Assembly: GCA_963839175.1 (NCBI GenBank)
Contig: CAWIUB010000015.1
Span: 1-56,468 of the forward strand
Origin: CAWIUB01 sp963839175
Lineage (GTDB): Bacteria; Actinomycetota; Actinomycetes; Mycobacteriales; Jatrophihabitantaceae
DNA: 56,468 nt
Direction: 5' to 3'
The position numbers and the translations under genes were made by a program. Under the pieces are notes generated by a model, which worked only from the letters and a program-made list of their open reading frames with translations, did no database searches and had not been told where the DNA came from. Numbering within the stretch: position 1 is the first letter of the stretch; every line of letters begins with the position of its first letter. Positions 1 through 9,340 of this stretch are shown piece after piece.

Positions 1-9
1 GCTGGGTTA

Positions 10-1122
10 GGGCTATTCAGCTGACCGGACCAATGCGCTGGACGCCCGGCGCCATGGGCGGTCCGCGCGGGGCCGGTCCAGGCTCGGTGGGTGGCCACCT
101 CCTCCCGGCGGCTTGGGCGGGACAAGCTTGGGCTTCGGGTCTGCCACCAGCTCGCGGTAGCGCACCGGCGGGTGGGCGACGGCGAGTTCGAGGACGCGGT
201 AGAAGGGCATGCCGCGGGCGCGGGATCGGCGCCGGTTGAAGCGGAAGACGAACTCGTTCAGGTAGCTCTGCAGATGGGCGTCCTCGACCGAGGCCTGGTG
301 GGTGCCCAGCAGCCAGCGCTTGGCCAGCGACGCGACCCGGTGGACACCGGGCAGCAGCTTGCCGGGGTCCTCGCCGCGGGCACGGGCGGCGCGTTGGCTG
401 CGCGGCTCGTGGGTGTAGCCGAGCCGTTCGATGCCTTGGTAGCCCGGCCAGCCGTCGGTGATCACTCGCGCTCCCGGCTCGACGTTCGCGGTGATGAACG
501 CGTGCAGCGTCGCGGCGGAGGCGTCGGTGAGCACCTGCATCCGGCACCGCCCGAACCCGCGCGGCTCGATCACCTCGATCGCCACTCCTACCAGGACTTT
601 CTTGCCCTTGGCGCGCCCGCCACGCAGCCCGGGCTCCTCACCGCCGACGTAGGTCTCGTCGACTTCCACGGTGCCGGTGAGCCGATCGCGACCCGGACGT
701 ACCAGCACCGACCGCAGCCGGTGCAGCATCGCCCAGGCGGTCGCGTAGGAGCCGATCTCCAGCGAGCGCTGCAGGCTCAACGCCGACATGCCGTCCTTGC
801 CCGAGGCGAACAGCCAGCACGCCTCGAACCACACCGTCAGCGGCGTGCGGCGCCGGTCGAACAGCGTCCCCGCGGTCACCGACGTCCGCTTCCCACAGGC
901 CACGCACTTGTACCGGCCATCGGCAACCAGCCATCCGCCCGTGTACCCACAACGCGGGCAGGCGAAGCCGTCTGGCCAGCGCAGCCAGTCCAGATAATCC
1001 AGGCAGTCCGCATCGGTCGCGAACCACGAGCGCAGCTCGCCGGCCGACCTCGGATAGTGCACACCAGCTCGCGGCCGTACCGCATCCACTACATCATCTT
1101 AGTCCGGTCAGCTGAATAGCCC
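10..1122 (-). mobile_element. IS1595-family insertion sequence, copy 1
   Basis: Perfect 21-bp terminal inverted repeats lie at 10-30 and 1102-1122 and enclose a single transposase gene. The 8-bp flanks (2-9 and 1123-1130) do not match, so no target duplication is visible; this suggests an old insertion or rearranged flanks. A related but non-identical copy sits at 46621-47740. Confidence 0.9.
13..1089 (-). CDS. IS1595-family transposase (358 aa)
   Basis: DDE-type transposase that moves its own IS. An N-terminal zinc ribbon is visible at about residues 44-68 (CPRCG ... CVACGK), followed by a helical region and the ISXO2-like catalytic domain with motifs VEVDETYVGGEE and VITDGWPGY. The C-terminus carries the RFNRRRSRARG motif common in this family. 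Length is normal for IS1595 and the frame is intact, so it may be functional. The stop codon lies inside the terminal repeat. It is closely related to the transposase at 46642-47706, though the C-terminal tail differs. Confidence 0.92.
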   Translation of the reverse strand: MDAVRPRAGVHYPRSAGELRSWFATDADCLDYLDWLRWPDGFACPRCGYTGGWLVADGRYKCVACGKRTSVTAGTLFDRRRTPLTVWFEACWLFASGKDGMSALSLQRSLEIGSYATAWAMLHRLRSVLVRPGRDRLTGTVEVDETYVGGEEPGLRGGRAKGKKVLVGVAIEVIEPRGFGRCRMQVLTDASAATLHAFITANVEPGARVITDGWPGYQGIERLGYTHEPRSQRAARARGEDPGKLLPGVHRVASLAKRWLLGTHQASVEDAHLQSYLNEFVFRFNRRRSRARGMPFYRVLELAVAHPPVRYRELVADPKPKLVPPKPPGGGGHPPSLDRPRADRPWRRASSALVRSAE

Positions 1123-1279
1123 CAAGCTCGGTATCGAGCCGAACACCCGCGCCGGCTGACGATCATTGCGCAGCGGTCGCGCAGACAATCACGACCGCTG
1201 AATCAGTGAGTCTGCTGGTCTGGGCGGCGCAGGACATCAGAGCCACGGCGATGCACTGGGATCTTCGACCCGGACAACT

Positions 1280-3277
1280 GCTAGCCCGAAGTTCCCCCTG
1301 GCCTGATGGTTGTGGGGCCTTGTAGGCCTGTGATTTCGGGGGGTGTGGGGTGTGCGGGTGCTGGTGGTACTGACTACGCGTATCCGTGCCGGTGGGAGAC
1401 GCCGAGCAGTTCGAGGGCCTGCCTCTGCAGCGGGGTGGGCGTGGTGATCATGGTGAAGGCGGGGGCCTGGTCGAGGGGCTGGATGTGGTTGGCGCAGACG
1501 GTGGCCAGGTCGGCGAGCAGGCTGGGGAAGCTGTGCACCGGGGTGCCGTGGTCGGTGTGCTTGCGGGCGGCCTTGCGCAGCGCCGCCGGGGAGCGTTGCG
1601 CGGCGGCGACAGCGTTGCGGCGTGTGGTGGCTGCGGCGGGCTTGTCGTGGTCGGTGAACAGCAGCGGCGCCAGGTCCTGTTTCATGTGCCAGGCGATGTA
1701 GTAGGACAGCATGCGCAGGAACACGTGGGCGCGGACCCGGTCGGCGAGCCGGTGCCGGATCGGGCGCACGTCCAGTTCGCCGTTGAGGGTGCGGAAGAAG
1801 CGTTCGACGTCTTCGAGGCCCTTGTAGCGCAGCACGACCTGGTCGTGGTGCAGGGTGGGCTCGTCCAGGCTGGTGCGGATCACGTAGATGCCGTCGAGGG
1901 CGGCCTCGGCGGTGATCTTGTCCTGGTCCCGGGAGAAGGTGAAGGCGTCGTCGGTGATCTGGGTGGTGAAGTGCTTGGCGACCTTGTAGCGGTTGATCAC
2001 CGTGCCGACCCGGAGTGCGATGGTGTCTTGGCCACGCAGCGGGCGGCGCTCGCGCCGGGTCGTGGCGGCGATCTTGGCGAGTTCGGTCTCGGTCGCGTGC
2101 AGCAGGGCGTCGCGTTTGGCGGCGCGCTGCTCGGCCAGCGCCGGGTTGCGGCAGCACACCAGCCGTTCGCCGAGGTAGTCCGGGCTGGTGATCTGGAACA
2201 GATCGTGTTCGTCGAACAGCGACAGCTGGATCGCCCCTTGCTCGACCAGGGCCTTGATCTGCGGGGCGCGCAGCGCAGTGATCCAGTCCAGCCCGCCCGG
2301 GCGCAGCTCATCGTCGATGCGGGCGGTGGTGAGCATGCCTCGGTCGCCGACCAGGCAGATGCGGGTCAGCCCGAACTTCTCTTTGAGTTTCGTGATCTGC
2401 GCGGCCAAGGTCTTCGGGTCGGCGGTGTTGCCTTCGAACACCTCGATCGCGACCGGGATGCCGGCGGTCGAGCAGAGCAGCCCGTAGACGATCTGCAGCC
2501 GACCCTTCACCCCATCGCGGGCATGCCCGATCTTGCCCAGCGGGCAAGTGTGCCCCTCGAACGCGGCGGAGGACACGTCGTAGAGCACCAGGGTGCCGTC
2601 GGCCAGGTGCCGCTTGGCCAGCGCGGCCTCGATGCCGTCCTTGCGGGCCAGCACCCAGTCCATCGCCTGGTACAGGTCGTCCTCGTCACAGCCGGACACC
2701 CCAAGCACCTCGCCCAGCGAGCTGGTCGCGGTCTCGGCGCGCAGCCCGCGCGCGGTCGCCAGCTTCGAGCCCGGTTCGATCACGCCCGCCACCAGTATCG
2801 CGGTCACCAGGTCCCGTATCCGCGACTCGGCCGGGTCGAGCAGCTGCTCGAGCCCGAGCCGGCGGGCGGTACCCAGCACCGCGGCCACGTGCCCGTGCGG
2901 CAGGCTGCGGTCCACCTCGAACGCCTCGGCCAGCTCAACACGGGGCGGCAGCCCCTTGAGCACCCGGGCCAGCGCGTCAACCTTGTCCTCCGGCCAGCGG
3001 GACAGGTTGGCCAACGTGCGGTTCTTCACCTTCCCGCCCTCGCGGTAGCTTTCCCGCAGCAGCACCGCCGGCGGCGACCCCCGGTTCGGCACCCGCGCCA
3101 CATACATGCCGACAATTCTAGCCGCTAATCCTTCAAGTCACTTGGATATGAGCCCACAACCGCCCGGCGGGTCGTAATTACATGCCTACCGTCTCTGCTA
3201 AGTGAGGCGCGCGAAGGCCCAGAACCAACGGCAAACGATGACTACCCCCCGATCAGCGGGGGGAACTTCGGGCTAGC
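1280..3277 (-). mobile_element. IS1634-family insertion sequence
   Basis: 19-bp inverted repeats are present at 1280-1298 and 3259-3277 (core CCCGAAGTTCCCCC and its complement). The outermost GCTAGC bases are palindromic, so CTAG could be either part of the repeat or a short target duplication. One intact transposase gene fills the element. Confidence 0.85.
1374..3107 (-). CDS. IS1634-family transposase (577 aa)
   Basis: A long IS4-like DDE transposase. Recognisable parts are the N-terminal VKNRTLANLS motif, the first acidic motif LVLYDVSSAAFEG (about residues 173-185), the second region VFEGNTADPKT and ICLVGDRGM, and a C-terminal helical segment with DVERFFRTLNGELDVRPI typical of IS1634. 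Length agrees with the family and no frameshift is seen. A degraded C-terminal piece of another IS1634 transposase lies at 43482-43868. Confidence 0.92.
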   Translation of the reverse strand: MYVARVPNRGSPPAVLLRESYREGGKVKNRTLANLSRWPEDKVDALARVLKGLPPRVELAEAFEVDRSLPHGHVAAVLGTARRLGLEQLLDPAESRIRDLVTAILVAGVIEPGSKLATARGLRAETATSSLGEVLGVSGCDEDDLYQAMDWVLARKDGIEAALAKRHLADGTLVLYDVSSAAFEGHTCPLGKIGHARDGVKGRLQIVYGLLCSTAGIPVAIEVFEGNTADPKTLAAQITKLKEKFGLTRICLVGDRGMLTTARIDDELRPGGLDWITALRAPQIKALVEQGAIQLSLFDEHDLFQITSPDYLGERLVCCRNPALAEQRAAKRDALLHATETELAKIAATTRRERRPLRGQDTIALRVGTVINRYKVAKHFTTQITDDAFTFSRDQDKITAEAALDGIYVIRTSLDEPTLHHDQVVLRYKGLEDVERFFRTLNGELDVRPIRHRLADRVRAHVFLRMLSYYIAWHMKQDLAPLLFTDHDKPAAATTRRNAVAAAQRSPAALRKAARKHTDHGTPVHSFPSLLADLATVCANHIQPLDQAPAFTMITTPTPLQRQALELLGVSHRHGYA

Positions 3278-3279
3278 CA

Positions 3280-3456
3280 TTAGGCAAGCGGCACGCGAGC
3301 GAAGCCGGCGTGCAGCCTCTGCACGCGCACCGTTCCGGTGCCGAGCATTGCGCCCTTTTGTCGAAGTTGGTCCACGACGGCTGGGTCGGGATCGCCGTAC
3401 ACGTCGATCGACAATATGTCGATGAACTGGCCGATCGGTGCGAGCTTTGAGTCCCG
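3280..3456 (-). pseudogene. Possible C-terminal protein fragment, unidentified
   Basis: The last 58 codons of a longer open frame read like a folded protein (motif DILSIDVYGDPDPAVVDQL, then LGTGTVRVQRL), whereas the upstream part of that frame is Arg-rich and looks non-coding. The IDVYGDPDPAVV motif vaguely resembles the start of GH114/TM1410-type glycosidase domains, but this is not secure. It abuts the IS1634 right end and was probably cut by the insertion. Confidence 0.2.
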
Positions 3457-3586
3457 CGGTAGAAGAGGACGAGCCTGAACGCGACGGGTTCCTGCTCGGC
3501 GAGCCGCGAGCGTCCGCCGCCGACGAGATGGGAGGCCGAGCGGCCGTGCCGCGGTAGGAGGTTGATAACCGACTGTCTTTCTCAAG

Positions 3587-4085
3587 TCAGGAGCTGGCGA
3601 GGTCGCGGAGGGCGTCTTCGATCCCGCGGTGGAAGGTCCGGGTAGGCGTAGATCATTTCGCGCAGCGTGCTGGTGGGTACGGCCGCGTGCACGGCGACCA
3701 GGAGTCCGGCAAGAACCTCGCCGCCGACCGGCCCGGCGCTCGTTGCGCCGACGAGCACGCCGCGTCGCGCGTCCTCGATGAGCTTGACGAAGCCGTCGTT
3801 GCCGGCCTTGTGGATCCAGCCGCGCGCGGAGCTCGGTACCTGCGCAACGCCGGTGCGGACGTCGATGCCGGCGTCGCGTGCTTGCTGTTCGGTGAGCCCG
3901 ACGGCGCCGACCTCCGGGTCGGTGAAGGTGACGCGCGGCAGCGCGTGATACGTCGCGGCGGCGCCGGGCTCGCCGAGGATGGACCGGAAGGCGATTGGTA
4001 CATGGCGACGTGGGTGAACGGGCCGCGGCCGGTGACGTCGCCGACCGCCCATAGCTCAGGCAGCCGACCTCGCGCACTTCGGCGC
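3587..4085 (-). pseudogene. Pyridine nucleotide-disulfide oxidoreductase, C-terminal remnant
   Basis: Only the C-terminal third of a lipoamide dehydrogenase/mercuric reductase-like flavoprotein remains. The FAD-contact motif LWAVGDVTGRGPFTHVAMYQ is in one frame. The dimerisation domain (RVTFTDPEVGAVGLTEQQA, REMIYAYP) continues in another frame, and the final GIEDALRDLASS returns to the first frame, ending at a TGA at 3587-3589. At least two single-base indels are needed, one of them an extra base at the YAYP codons. The N-terminal Rossmann FAD domain with its redox CxxxxC is absent. It lies just downstream of the monooxygenase-like gene and may once have been the fourth gene of that operon. 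Confidence 0.75.
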
Positions 4086-4088
4086 TGT

Positions 4089-5222
4089 TCACGCGCCCGC
4101 GGGCGTTGGTAAGTCGGGTCGGCCTGTCGGTTGGCGGGAGGCAAGGTGCCTGGCGACATGCTCGGCGTCCCTTCCGACCCCGCCGATCAGCATTGACGAC
4201 AGCGCGTACAGGAAGTACGTCCCGATGAAGTAGAGACCAGGCTCAGATTCCACGACCCCGCGATCGTGCACCGGGTCCCCATCCTCGTTGAAGACTGGAA
4301 CCTTGATCCACGTGAAGTCCGGTGCGAATCCGGTGCACCAGATCACGTTCGCCACGTCGAGAACCCGCCCGTCCTCCAGTGCCGGCAAGCCGTTGAGGAC
4401 GCCCGCCGTCCTCGGCACGAGCTCGACCCCGGCGGCGGTGAGATCCTTCCGCCTGACGCGCGCGAGAGGGATGCCTCTCGATCGGAACATCCCTTGCACC
4501 TTCCGGCCGAGGGGCGTCCGCATCGTCAGGACGTGCATGGCCACGAACCACATCAGGGGGGTGACCAGCCGGTCCGGCCCACTTCCTGCTCGGACAGGCT
4601 CGTGCCCTGTGTCCCTCCCCGACAGCCAGGTCCGGTGACGGCGGGACACCTCCAATGCGATCTCGGCTCCCGAGTTGCCGGCGCCCACGACGAGGACGCC
4701 GCCCTCCCGCAACTGGGACGGATTCCGGTATTGGCTCGAATGCATCTGCACCACCGCCGGATACAGCTCCGGCGCAAACACCGGGACCCGGGGATTGTGA
4801 TATGCACCCGGAGCCACCACCACGTTGTCGGCCGCGAACCGGCGGTCGGCGGAGGTCACCACGAACCGGTGCCCGACTCTGGCGAGCCCGTCCACTCGGA
4901 CGCCTGTTCTAACGGGAAGACCGAAGCGGGCCGCGTAGGCCACCAGGTAGTCGGCCACCTCGTCCTTGGTGGGGAACGAGGACGCCGGCGCAGGGAACGG
5001 CATGCCCGGCAGCCCATCGAGGCGGGCCGGGGTGAACACTCGCAGCGAGTCCCAGCGTTTGCGCCAGGGGTCGCCGATCCGCTCGTTCGCGTCCAGGATC
5101 ACAAAGGGCCGACCTTGCCTCGTCAGGTGGTAGCCCACGGCCAGACCGGACTGGCCCCCACCGATGACGACGGTCTCGATTCGCTCGGGGGTCCCGCTCA
5201 TCTCACCCACGTAACCGGTCAT
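4089..5222 (-). CDS. FAD/NAD(P)-dependent flavin monooxygenase-like oxidoreductase (377 aa)
   Basis: Flavoprotein of the class B monooxygenase/FMO type (TrkA-like, CzcO-like). The N-terminal FAD-binding GGGQSG motif follows ETVVIGGG at about residue 18, and a second dinucleotide motif VVGAGNSGAEIA for NAD(P)H is near residue 186. A C-terminal GTYFL motif follows WCTGFAPDF. The canonical FxGxxxHxxxW/Y fingerprint is degenerate here (MHSSQY), so true monooxygenase activity is not certain. The ATG overlaps the stop of the upstream hydrolase by 4 bp (ATGA), implying translational coupling. It is the last intact gene of the operon that starts at 7848. The substrate is unknown. Confidence 0.85.
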   Translation of the reverse strand: MTGYVGEMSGTPERIETVVIGGGQSGLAVGYHLTRQGRPFVILDANERIGDPWRKRWDSLRVFTPARLDGLPGMPFPAPASSFPTKDEVADYLVAYAARFGLPVRTGVRVDGLARVGHRFVVTSADRRFAADNVVVAPGAYHNPRVPVFAPELYPAVVQMHSSQYRNPSQLREGGVLVVGAGNSGAEIALEVSRRHRTWLSGRDTGHEPVRAGSGPDRLVTPLMWFVAMHVLTMRTPLGRKVQGMFRSRGIPLARVRRKDLTAAGVELVPRTAGVLNGLPALEDGRVLDVANVIWCTGFAPDFTWIKVPVFNEDGDPVHDRGVVESEPGLYFIGTYFLYALSSMLIGGVGRDAEHVARHLASRQPTGRPDLPTPAGA

Positions 5223-6217
5223 GGTTTCCCGCCGCCGCTTCCGAGCGCGGTGCGCAGCGCGTCCAGGAACGCTGCCGGCTGCTCGATGGCGGGGTCATCG
5301 CGGGCGTTCTCGATCACGTGCAGCGGCCAGCCGTAGCGGACACTGGCTGCCTCAGCGACATTCAGCCGCATCCCCACGTCATGTCGGCCCCAGATCAGCG
5401 TCGTCGGAACGGCGACGCGGTCCAGATCCTCCGACGGGATGGTCGACGCGAGCAGCCTGAAGAGGCTGCGCATCGCCGCCTTGACGCTCGGCGTGCGGAA
5501 CCGGTCCAGGGCGTAGGCCGCCATCCACTCATGGCGCTCACCCATCGCGGCGCGCACGCCATCCAAATCGACGAAGCAGTAGTTCCGGAAGCTGCGCTGC
5601 AGCCCACGCTCGCTGGGTCGCAACAGGACGCCGATGAAGGAGAGTGCCATGCCCGGTGGGGGTCGGAACCGATCCAACCCATACGCATCCACCAGCACCA
5701 GTCGATCGACACGGTCACCGTGGTCGATCGTGAACCGAACGGCGAGCGCGCCGCCTACACCCTTGCCCACCAGCACCGGCGGGATCGCACACGTCTGGTC
5801 GATGAGTTCGTCAAGCCACGCCAGGGCGGCATCGGCATCGACAGGACCGTCAGGCACCGCCGACGCCCCGAGGCCGGGCAGGTCAGGGGCGATGACATGG
5901 TGGGTCGTGACCAGGTCCGGGATCACCCGCATCCACACGGCCGCGAATTCCCCCGCCAACAAGACCACCGGTGGGCCGTCACCGCCTTCCAGAACGGCGG
6001 TGGACACCCCGGCTAATTTCAGCCGTCGCTCGGTGACCGGCAGACCGCCCAACAGACGCGCCCGGGCGTCCTCACCGGCGAAACGTTGAGCCGGGGCCTG
6101 GGCTCTGTGCAGCGTTGCCATGCACGCAAGGTACGAGCCGCCGAGGAGGCCGCGCATCGAGTGATCTACCCAACGGCGCCCCACCGCGGTTTGGGTGGTT
6201 TCACCCAGCCAGGTCAC
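5219..6217 (-). CDS. Alpha/beta-hydrolase-fold protein without catalytic Ser/His (332 aa)
   Basis: Alpha/beta hydrolase fold: VVLLAGEFAAVW, APDLPGLGAS, the elbow strand LVGKGVGGALAVRF, and the acid strand LIWGRHDVGM are all in order. The nucleophile elbow, normally G-x-S-x-G, reads G-K-G-V-G, so the serine is replaced by glycine. The position where the catalytic His is expected reads NARDDPAIEQP instead of the usual GH.P..EQP. The acidic residue in GRHD is kept. It is therefore probably not a classical esterase and may bind a ligand or partner. The GTG start overlaps the regulator's TGA by 4 bp (GTGA), and its own stop overlaps the monooxygenase start. Confidence 0.85.
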   Translation of the reverse strand: MTWLGETTQTAVGRRWVDHSMRGLLGGSYLACMATLHRAQAPAQRFAGEDARARLLGGLPVTERRLKLAGVSTAVLEGGDGPPVVLLAGEFAAVWMRVIPDLVTTHHVIAPDLPGLGASAVPDGPVDADAALAWLDELIDQTCAIPPVLVGKGVGGALAVRFTIDHGDRVDRLVLVDAYGLDRFRPPPGMALSFIGVLLRPSERGLQRSFRNYCFVDLDGVRAAMGERHEWMAAYALDRFRTPSVKAAMRSLFRLLASTIPSEDLDRVAVPTTLIWGRHDVGMRLNVAEAASVRYGWPLHVIENARDDPAIEQPAAFLDALRTALGSGGGKP

Positions 6218-7848
6218 ACAAGCCGATGCTCGTACGCGTACGCGGTGGCCGCGGACCGCGACGACACGCCCAGCTTGGTGAAGATGTTGCTGACGTGTCG
6301 ATCCACGGTCCGCTCACTGAGCACCAGCTCGGCTGCGATGGCCTTGTTGGTCCGGCCAGCGGTGACCAGCCGCAGCACCTGCAACTCTCGCGGGGTCAGC
6401 CCATGAGGTTCACCGGACGGTGCCCGCCGAACCAGCGAATCCACGCGCGCCAGGTCCGGCGCGGCGCCCAACTGCTCGAAGACCACGCGGGCCGCGTCGA
6501 GCTCCATCCCCGCGGTGTCCTCGTCTCCGAGCGCCCGACAGGCCAGGGCGACTAGAACCCGGACCCGAGCGGCCTCGTACGGCGCGTCGAGCTCCCGCCA
6601 CGCCGTCCACCCGCGGCGGAGCGTCGAACAGGCGGCTCGGGCATCCCCCTCGGCGAGAAGCACGGCCCCGGTGGCCCCGGCCGCCGCCGCCTGCAGCAGC
6701 GGCGCGCCTAGGTCGGCGGCGATGTGCGACAGCTCGTCGGCGGCGGCGCGGCCCGCACCGACGTCATCGACGGCCAGCCCGATCTCGACGTAGGCGGCCA
6801 GCAGCCTGGACCGGGCGACTCGGTCCTGCGCCTCGTCCACCACCCGGCGAATCGCCGCCAATGCTGCCGCCACGTCGCCCTGGGCCAGCCGCAGTTCGGC
6901 CAGGCCGGGCTGCGGGCCATATCCCCACTGGTTGGCCTGCCGGTAGGCCTCCTCGGCCCCGGCGAACTCTCCCCGCAGCCGGTGCAGCTCACCCTGCTGG
7001 TAGAAGACCATCCCGACCGCGGGGTGTCCGGAGAGGCGCTCGCACGCCCGCTGCGCCTCCTCCATGGCGTCAGGCCAGTCACCGTGCAGCCGCATGATCT
7101 CCGCCCGATACACGAGGCACTGCCCCCGAAATGGGACGAGGTCGGGCTGCGACTCGCACCAGCGGGTCAGTGCCGCCGTCCACTCCCGCGCCCGCCGGAG
7201 ATCGAAGATCTCCCGGCAGGCCTCGATCGCGGCGCAGTACACCCCGCCGGCCACAAAGGGAGACACCTCCCCGGCGGTGACGGCAAGCATGGCCTCGTCG
7301 ATCAACGTCACGCCGGCCGCCGTCTTCCCCAACCGGATCAACGCCCAGCCCTGACCGTTCCGGGCCATGGCCACTAGGTCTGGATCATCGAAGCGGGCAC
7401 CGATCTCGGCGGCCTGACCGAAGGTGGCGTGCGCGGTCGTGGGGTCCTCGTCAAAGCATTGAATCGCGGCTGGCACAAGTAGCCACCCACGCTCCACGCA
7501 GTCGAGGTCGCCCTCCTCGATGATGCGCCCGGCACGGGCCAGCCAGCCCCCGCCCCGGGCCATCTCGCCCATCAGCAGAAGCTCCGTGCCCAGCCGCAGG
7601 GCGCACCGGGCGGCACCGACCGGATCTCCCAGACGCACGCACTCACGGTGGGCGCGCGCCAAGATGTCGATGCTGTCCTCGTCTCGCCCGACCAGATACG
7701 CGGCCACCGCCAGCCGCTCCAGATCATCGAGCTCCAGCGGCGCCTCCTTGTCCGCCGCCGACAGTTGGGCGTACGCATCCCCCCACGCTTGGCGCCCGAA
7801 GGACGCCCGCCCACCCTCGAGCACATGCTCTCCTTGGGCCATGGCCAT
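6214..7848 (-). CDS. LuxR-family transcriptional regulator with TPR-like sensor region (544 aa)
   Basis: About 470 residues of degenerate helical TPR-like repeats (for example ATFGQAAEIGARF and EAYRQANQWGYG) precede a C-terminal LuxR helix-turn-helix, LTPRELQVLRLVTAGRTNKA ... ERTVDRHVSNIFTKLGV. This is the architecture of a MalT-like regulator lacking the N-terminal ATPase. It lies at the head of a tightly overlapping operon with the hydrolase-like and monooxygenase-like genes, so it likely controls them or is co-expressed with them. The start is supported by GGGAGAGCTG directly before the first ATG; a second ATG follows two codons later. The ligand is unknown. Confidence 0.88.
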   Translation of the reverse strand: MAMAQGEHVLEGGRASFGRQAWGDAYAQLSAADKEAPLELDDLERLAVAAYLVGRDEDSIDILARAHRECVRLGDPVGAARCALRLGTELLLMGEMARGGGWLARAGRIIEEGDLDCVERGWLLVPAAIQCFDEDPTTAHATFGQAAEIGARFDDPDLVAMARNGQGWALIRLGKTAAGVTLIDEAMLAVTAGEVSPFVAGGVYCAAIEACREIFDLRRAREWTAALTRWCESQPDLVPFRGQCLVYRAEIMRLHGDWPDAMEEAQRACERLSGHPAVGMVFYQQGELHRLRGEFAGAEEAYRQANQWGYGPQPGLAELRLAQGDVAAALAAIRRVVDEAQDRVARSRLLAAYVEIGLAVDDVGAGRAAADELSHIAADLGAPLLQAAAAGATGAVLLAEGDARAACSTLRRGWTAWRELDAPYEAARVRVLVALACRALGDEDTAGMELDAARVVFEQLGAAPDLARVDSLVRRAPSGEPHGLTPRELQVLRLVTAGRTNKAIAAELVLSERTVDRHVSNIFTKLGVSSRSAATAYAYEHRLV

Positions 7849-8399
7849 CAGCTCTCCCGCTCAGAGGCCGTCACCGCGGATCGGTATTCACGCTGGACAA
7901 CGCCAGCAGGCTACCCGTACAACTATGCGCTCGGTGGCCACCGCGATGACGTCAGCTCGACCGATGATCAGGCGGCACAGCCGGGCCGACTGTCTACTCG
8001 CCGCAATCAGCTTCGCGGCATTCTCCTACCCGTGGGCGGCAAGGGCCCCGGCAACGGATCGGGATGACGCGCGATAACACTCGATCTGGCCCAGTCACGC
8101 GCATTTCTCGTCGGCCAGAGTTCGCGCGCCGAACGACGGATCCCGTGCACCCTTGAGCAGAGCCCTGTGCGTGACGAACCCCTACGGGGCAGGGAGGTGG
8201 TTCGCCGCTTGTTCGCGATCCTGTTCGAGGTTTTCGAGGGCCTGCGCTTTAACGGGCGACCGTTCGGTTGCGGTCATCCGTTCGCCGCGACAAGGCGGCA
8301 TAGAGCGGTGCGCGTCCGATTTGCGGGACCAATCAGTTTGCCACCGCGGCAAGGCGGTCCGACCCGGAGCGGTCTCGCGCGAATCGGGGACGGAACGTC
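7849..8399. other. Intergenic stretch, no supported gene
   Basis: The region upstream of the LuxR-type regulator holds no frame with recognisable motifs or convincing codon bias. The proximal 150 bp must contain the promoter of the three-gene operon; no clear -10/-35 pair or operator palindrome could be picked out by eye. Confidence 0.4.
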
Positions 8400-8567
8400 T
8401 CATGGTGCGCGCGCGGCGAGGCAGTGAGTCTCGCCATCACGTAGCCCGTGGTAGACCAGCGTGAGCAGCGTGCGAGCGGCCGCCATCTTGGCCCAGTTCT
8501 TGCCGGTTCCTCCGCGACGGTCGAGGATGCGGTCGTCGGTGCGGCGCATTGACTGTGCCTCGATAGC
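8400..8567 (-). pseudogene. IS110-family transposase, C-terminal remnant
   Basis: About 56 codons ending in TGA at 8400-8402 match the extreme C-terminus of an IS110/IS1111 transposase: GKNWAKMAAARTLLTLVYHG followed by LRDGETHCLA, the usual K(A)KVA.ARKLL..VYYALRDG ending. The catalytic parts are missing, so this is a dead fragment. It runs antiparallel to the SGNH hydrolase that starts 18 bp away. Confidence 0.55.
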
Positions 8568-8584
8568 GATGGTGAGGAGTGTGG

Positions 8585-9340
8585 ATGCCTGTTCGCCTCG
8601 TTGCGATCGGCGACAGCACGGTGGAGGGTGTTGAGGACCCTGGTCCCGACGGGGCCCATATCGGTTGGGCTGATCGGTTCGCCGGCCACTTGGACGCGAT
8701 CCATCCTGGCCTGCTCTACGCCAACCTCGCGGTACGCGGGCAGACGGCGCGCGAGGTTCGCCAGACGCAACTACGGCCGGCGCTGGCCTTGGCGCCTGAC
8801 CTCGCGGTGGTGGTGGCCGGCGTCAACGATGTGCTGCGGCCCAAGCTCGACCGTGACGCGCTGCGCGATGACCTGTGCACGATGCACGCCGAGTTGGCCG
8901 CGACCGGCGCCCGGGTCCTCACGCTGACGATGCCGGACATGGCCCGGGTGGCGCCGTTGGCGATCGTGCTGCGCAGGCGACTGCAGTTCCTGAACTCGGT
9001 CACCTACGAGTGTGGTCAGCGCTACGGCTCGATCATCGTCGACCTCGCCTCGGTGCCCGCCGCGAGCCATCCCGCGTTGTGGCACACCGACCGGCTGCAC
9101 GCCAACAGCGAAGGGCACCGCCGCATCGCCGCCGGGCTGGCCGCGGCGCTCGGCTACCAGGTGGAGGACTGGCGGGCGGAGCCGCCGCCGGTGGCGCAGC
9201 TCAGCCGTGTGCGCGTCGCCCTCCACGAGGCCGCCTGGGCCGGCTCGCACTTGCTGCCCTGGGCCTGGAGGCATCTCCGCGGGCACGCCTCCGGCAGCGA
9301 CGTGGCGTGCAAGCGCCCGACGCTGTCGCCGGTGAGCTGA
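8585..9340 (+). CDS. SGNH/GDSL-family hydrolase (251 aa)
   Basis: Serine esterase/lipase of the SGNH superfamily. Block I with the nucleophile is VAIGDSTVEG at residues 5-14. The oxyanion Gly and Asn follow in block II (NLAVRGQT) and block III (VVVAGVNDVLRP). The catalytic Asp-x-x-His lies in block V, TDRLHANSEGH. No signal peptide is evident, so it is probably cytoplasmic. I prefer the ATG at 8585 to the GTG at 8579 because AGGAG at 8575-8579 is spaced 5 nt from it. The last 40 residues are Trp/Leu-rich and extend slightly beyond the fold. The natural substrate is unknown. Confidence 0.88.
   Translation: MPVRLVAIGDSTVEGVEDPGPDGAHIGWADRFAGHLDAIHPGLLYANLAVRGQTAREVRQTQLRPALALAPDLAVVVAGVNDVLRPKLDRDALRDDLCTMHAELAATGARVLTLTMPDMARVAPLAIVLRRRLQFLNSVTYECGQRYGSIIVDLASVPAASHPALWHTDRLHANSEGHRRIAAGLAAALGYQVEDWRAEPPPVAQLSRVRVALHEAAWAGSHLLPWAWRHLRGHASGSDVACKRPTLSPVS

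Noticed and set aside
91..1119. Long plus-strand open frame across IS1595 copy 1
   Set aside because: It is the antisense of the transposase; high GC at third positions keeps it open. No domain is recognisable.
1386..3128. 580-codon plus-strand open frame opposite the IS1634 transposase
   Set aside because: Antisense shadow with a Val/Gly/Gln/His-rich composition; the minus frame has clear transposase motifs.
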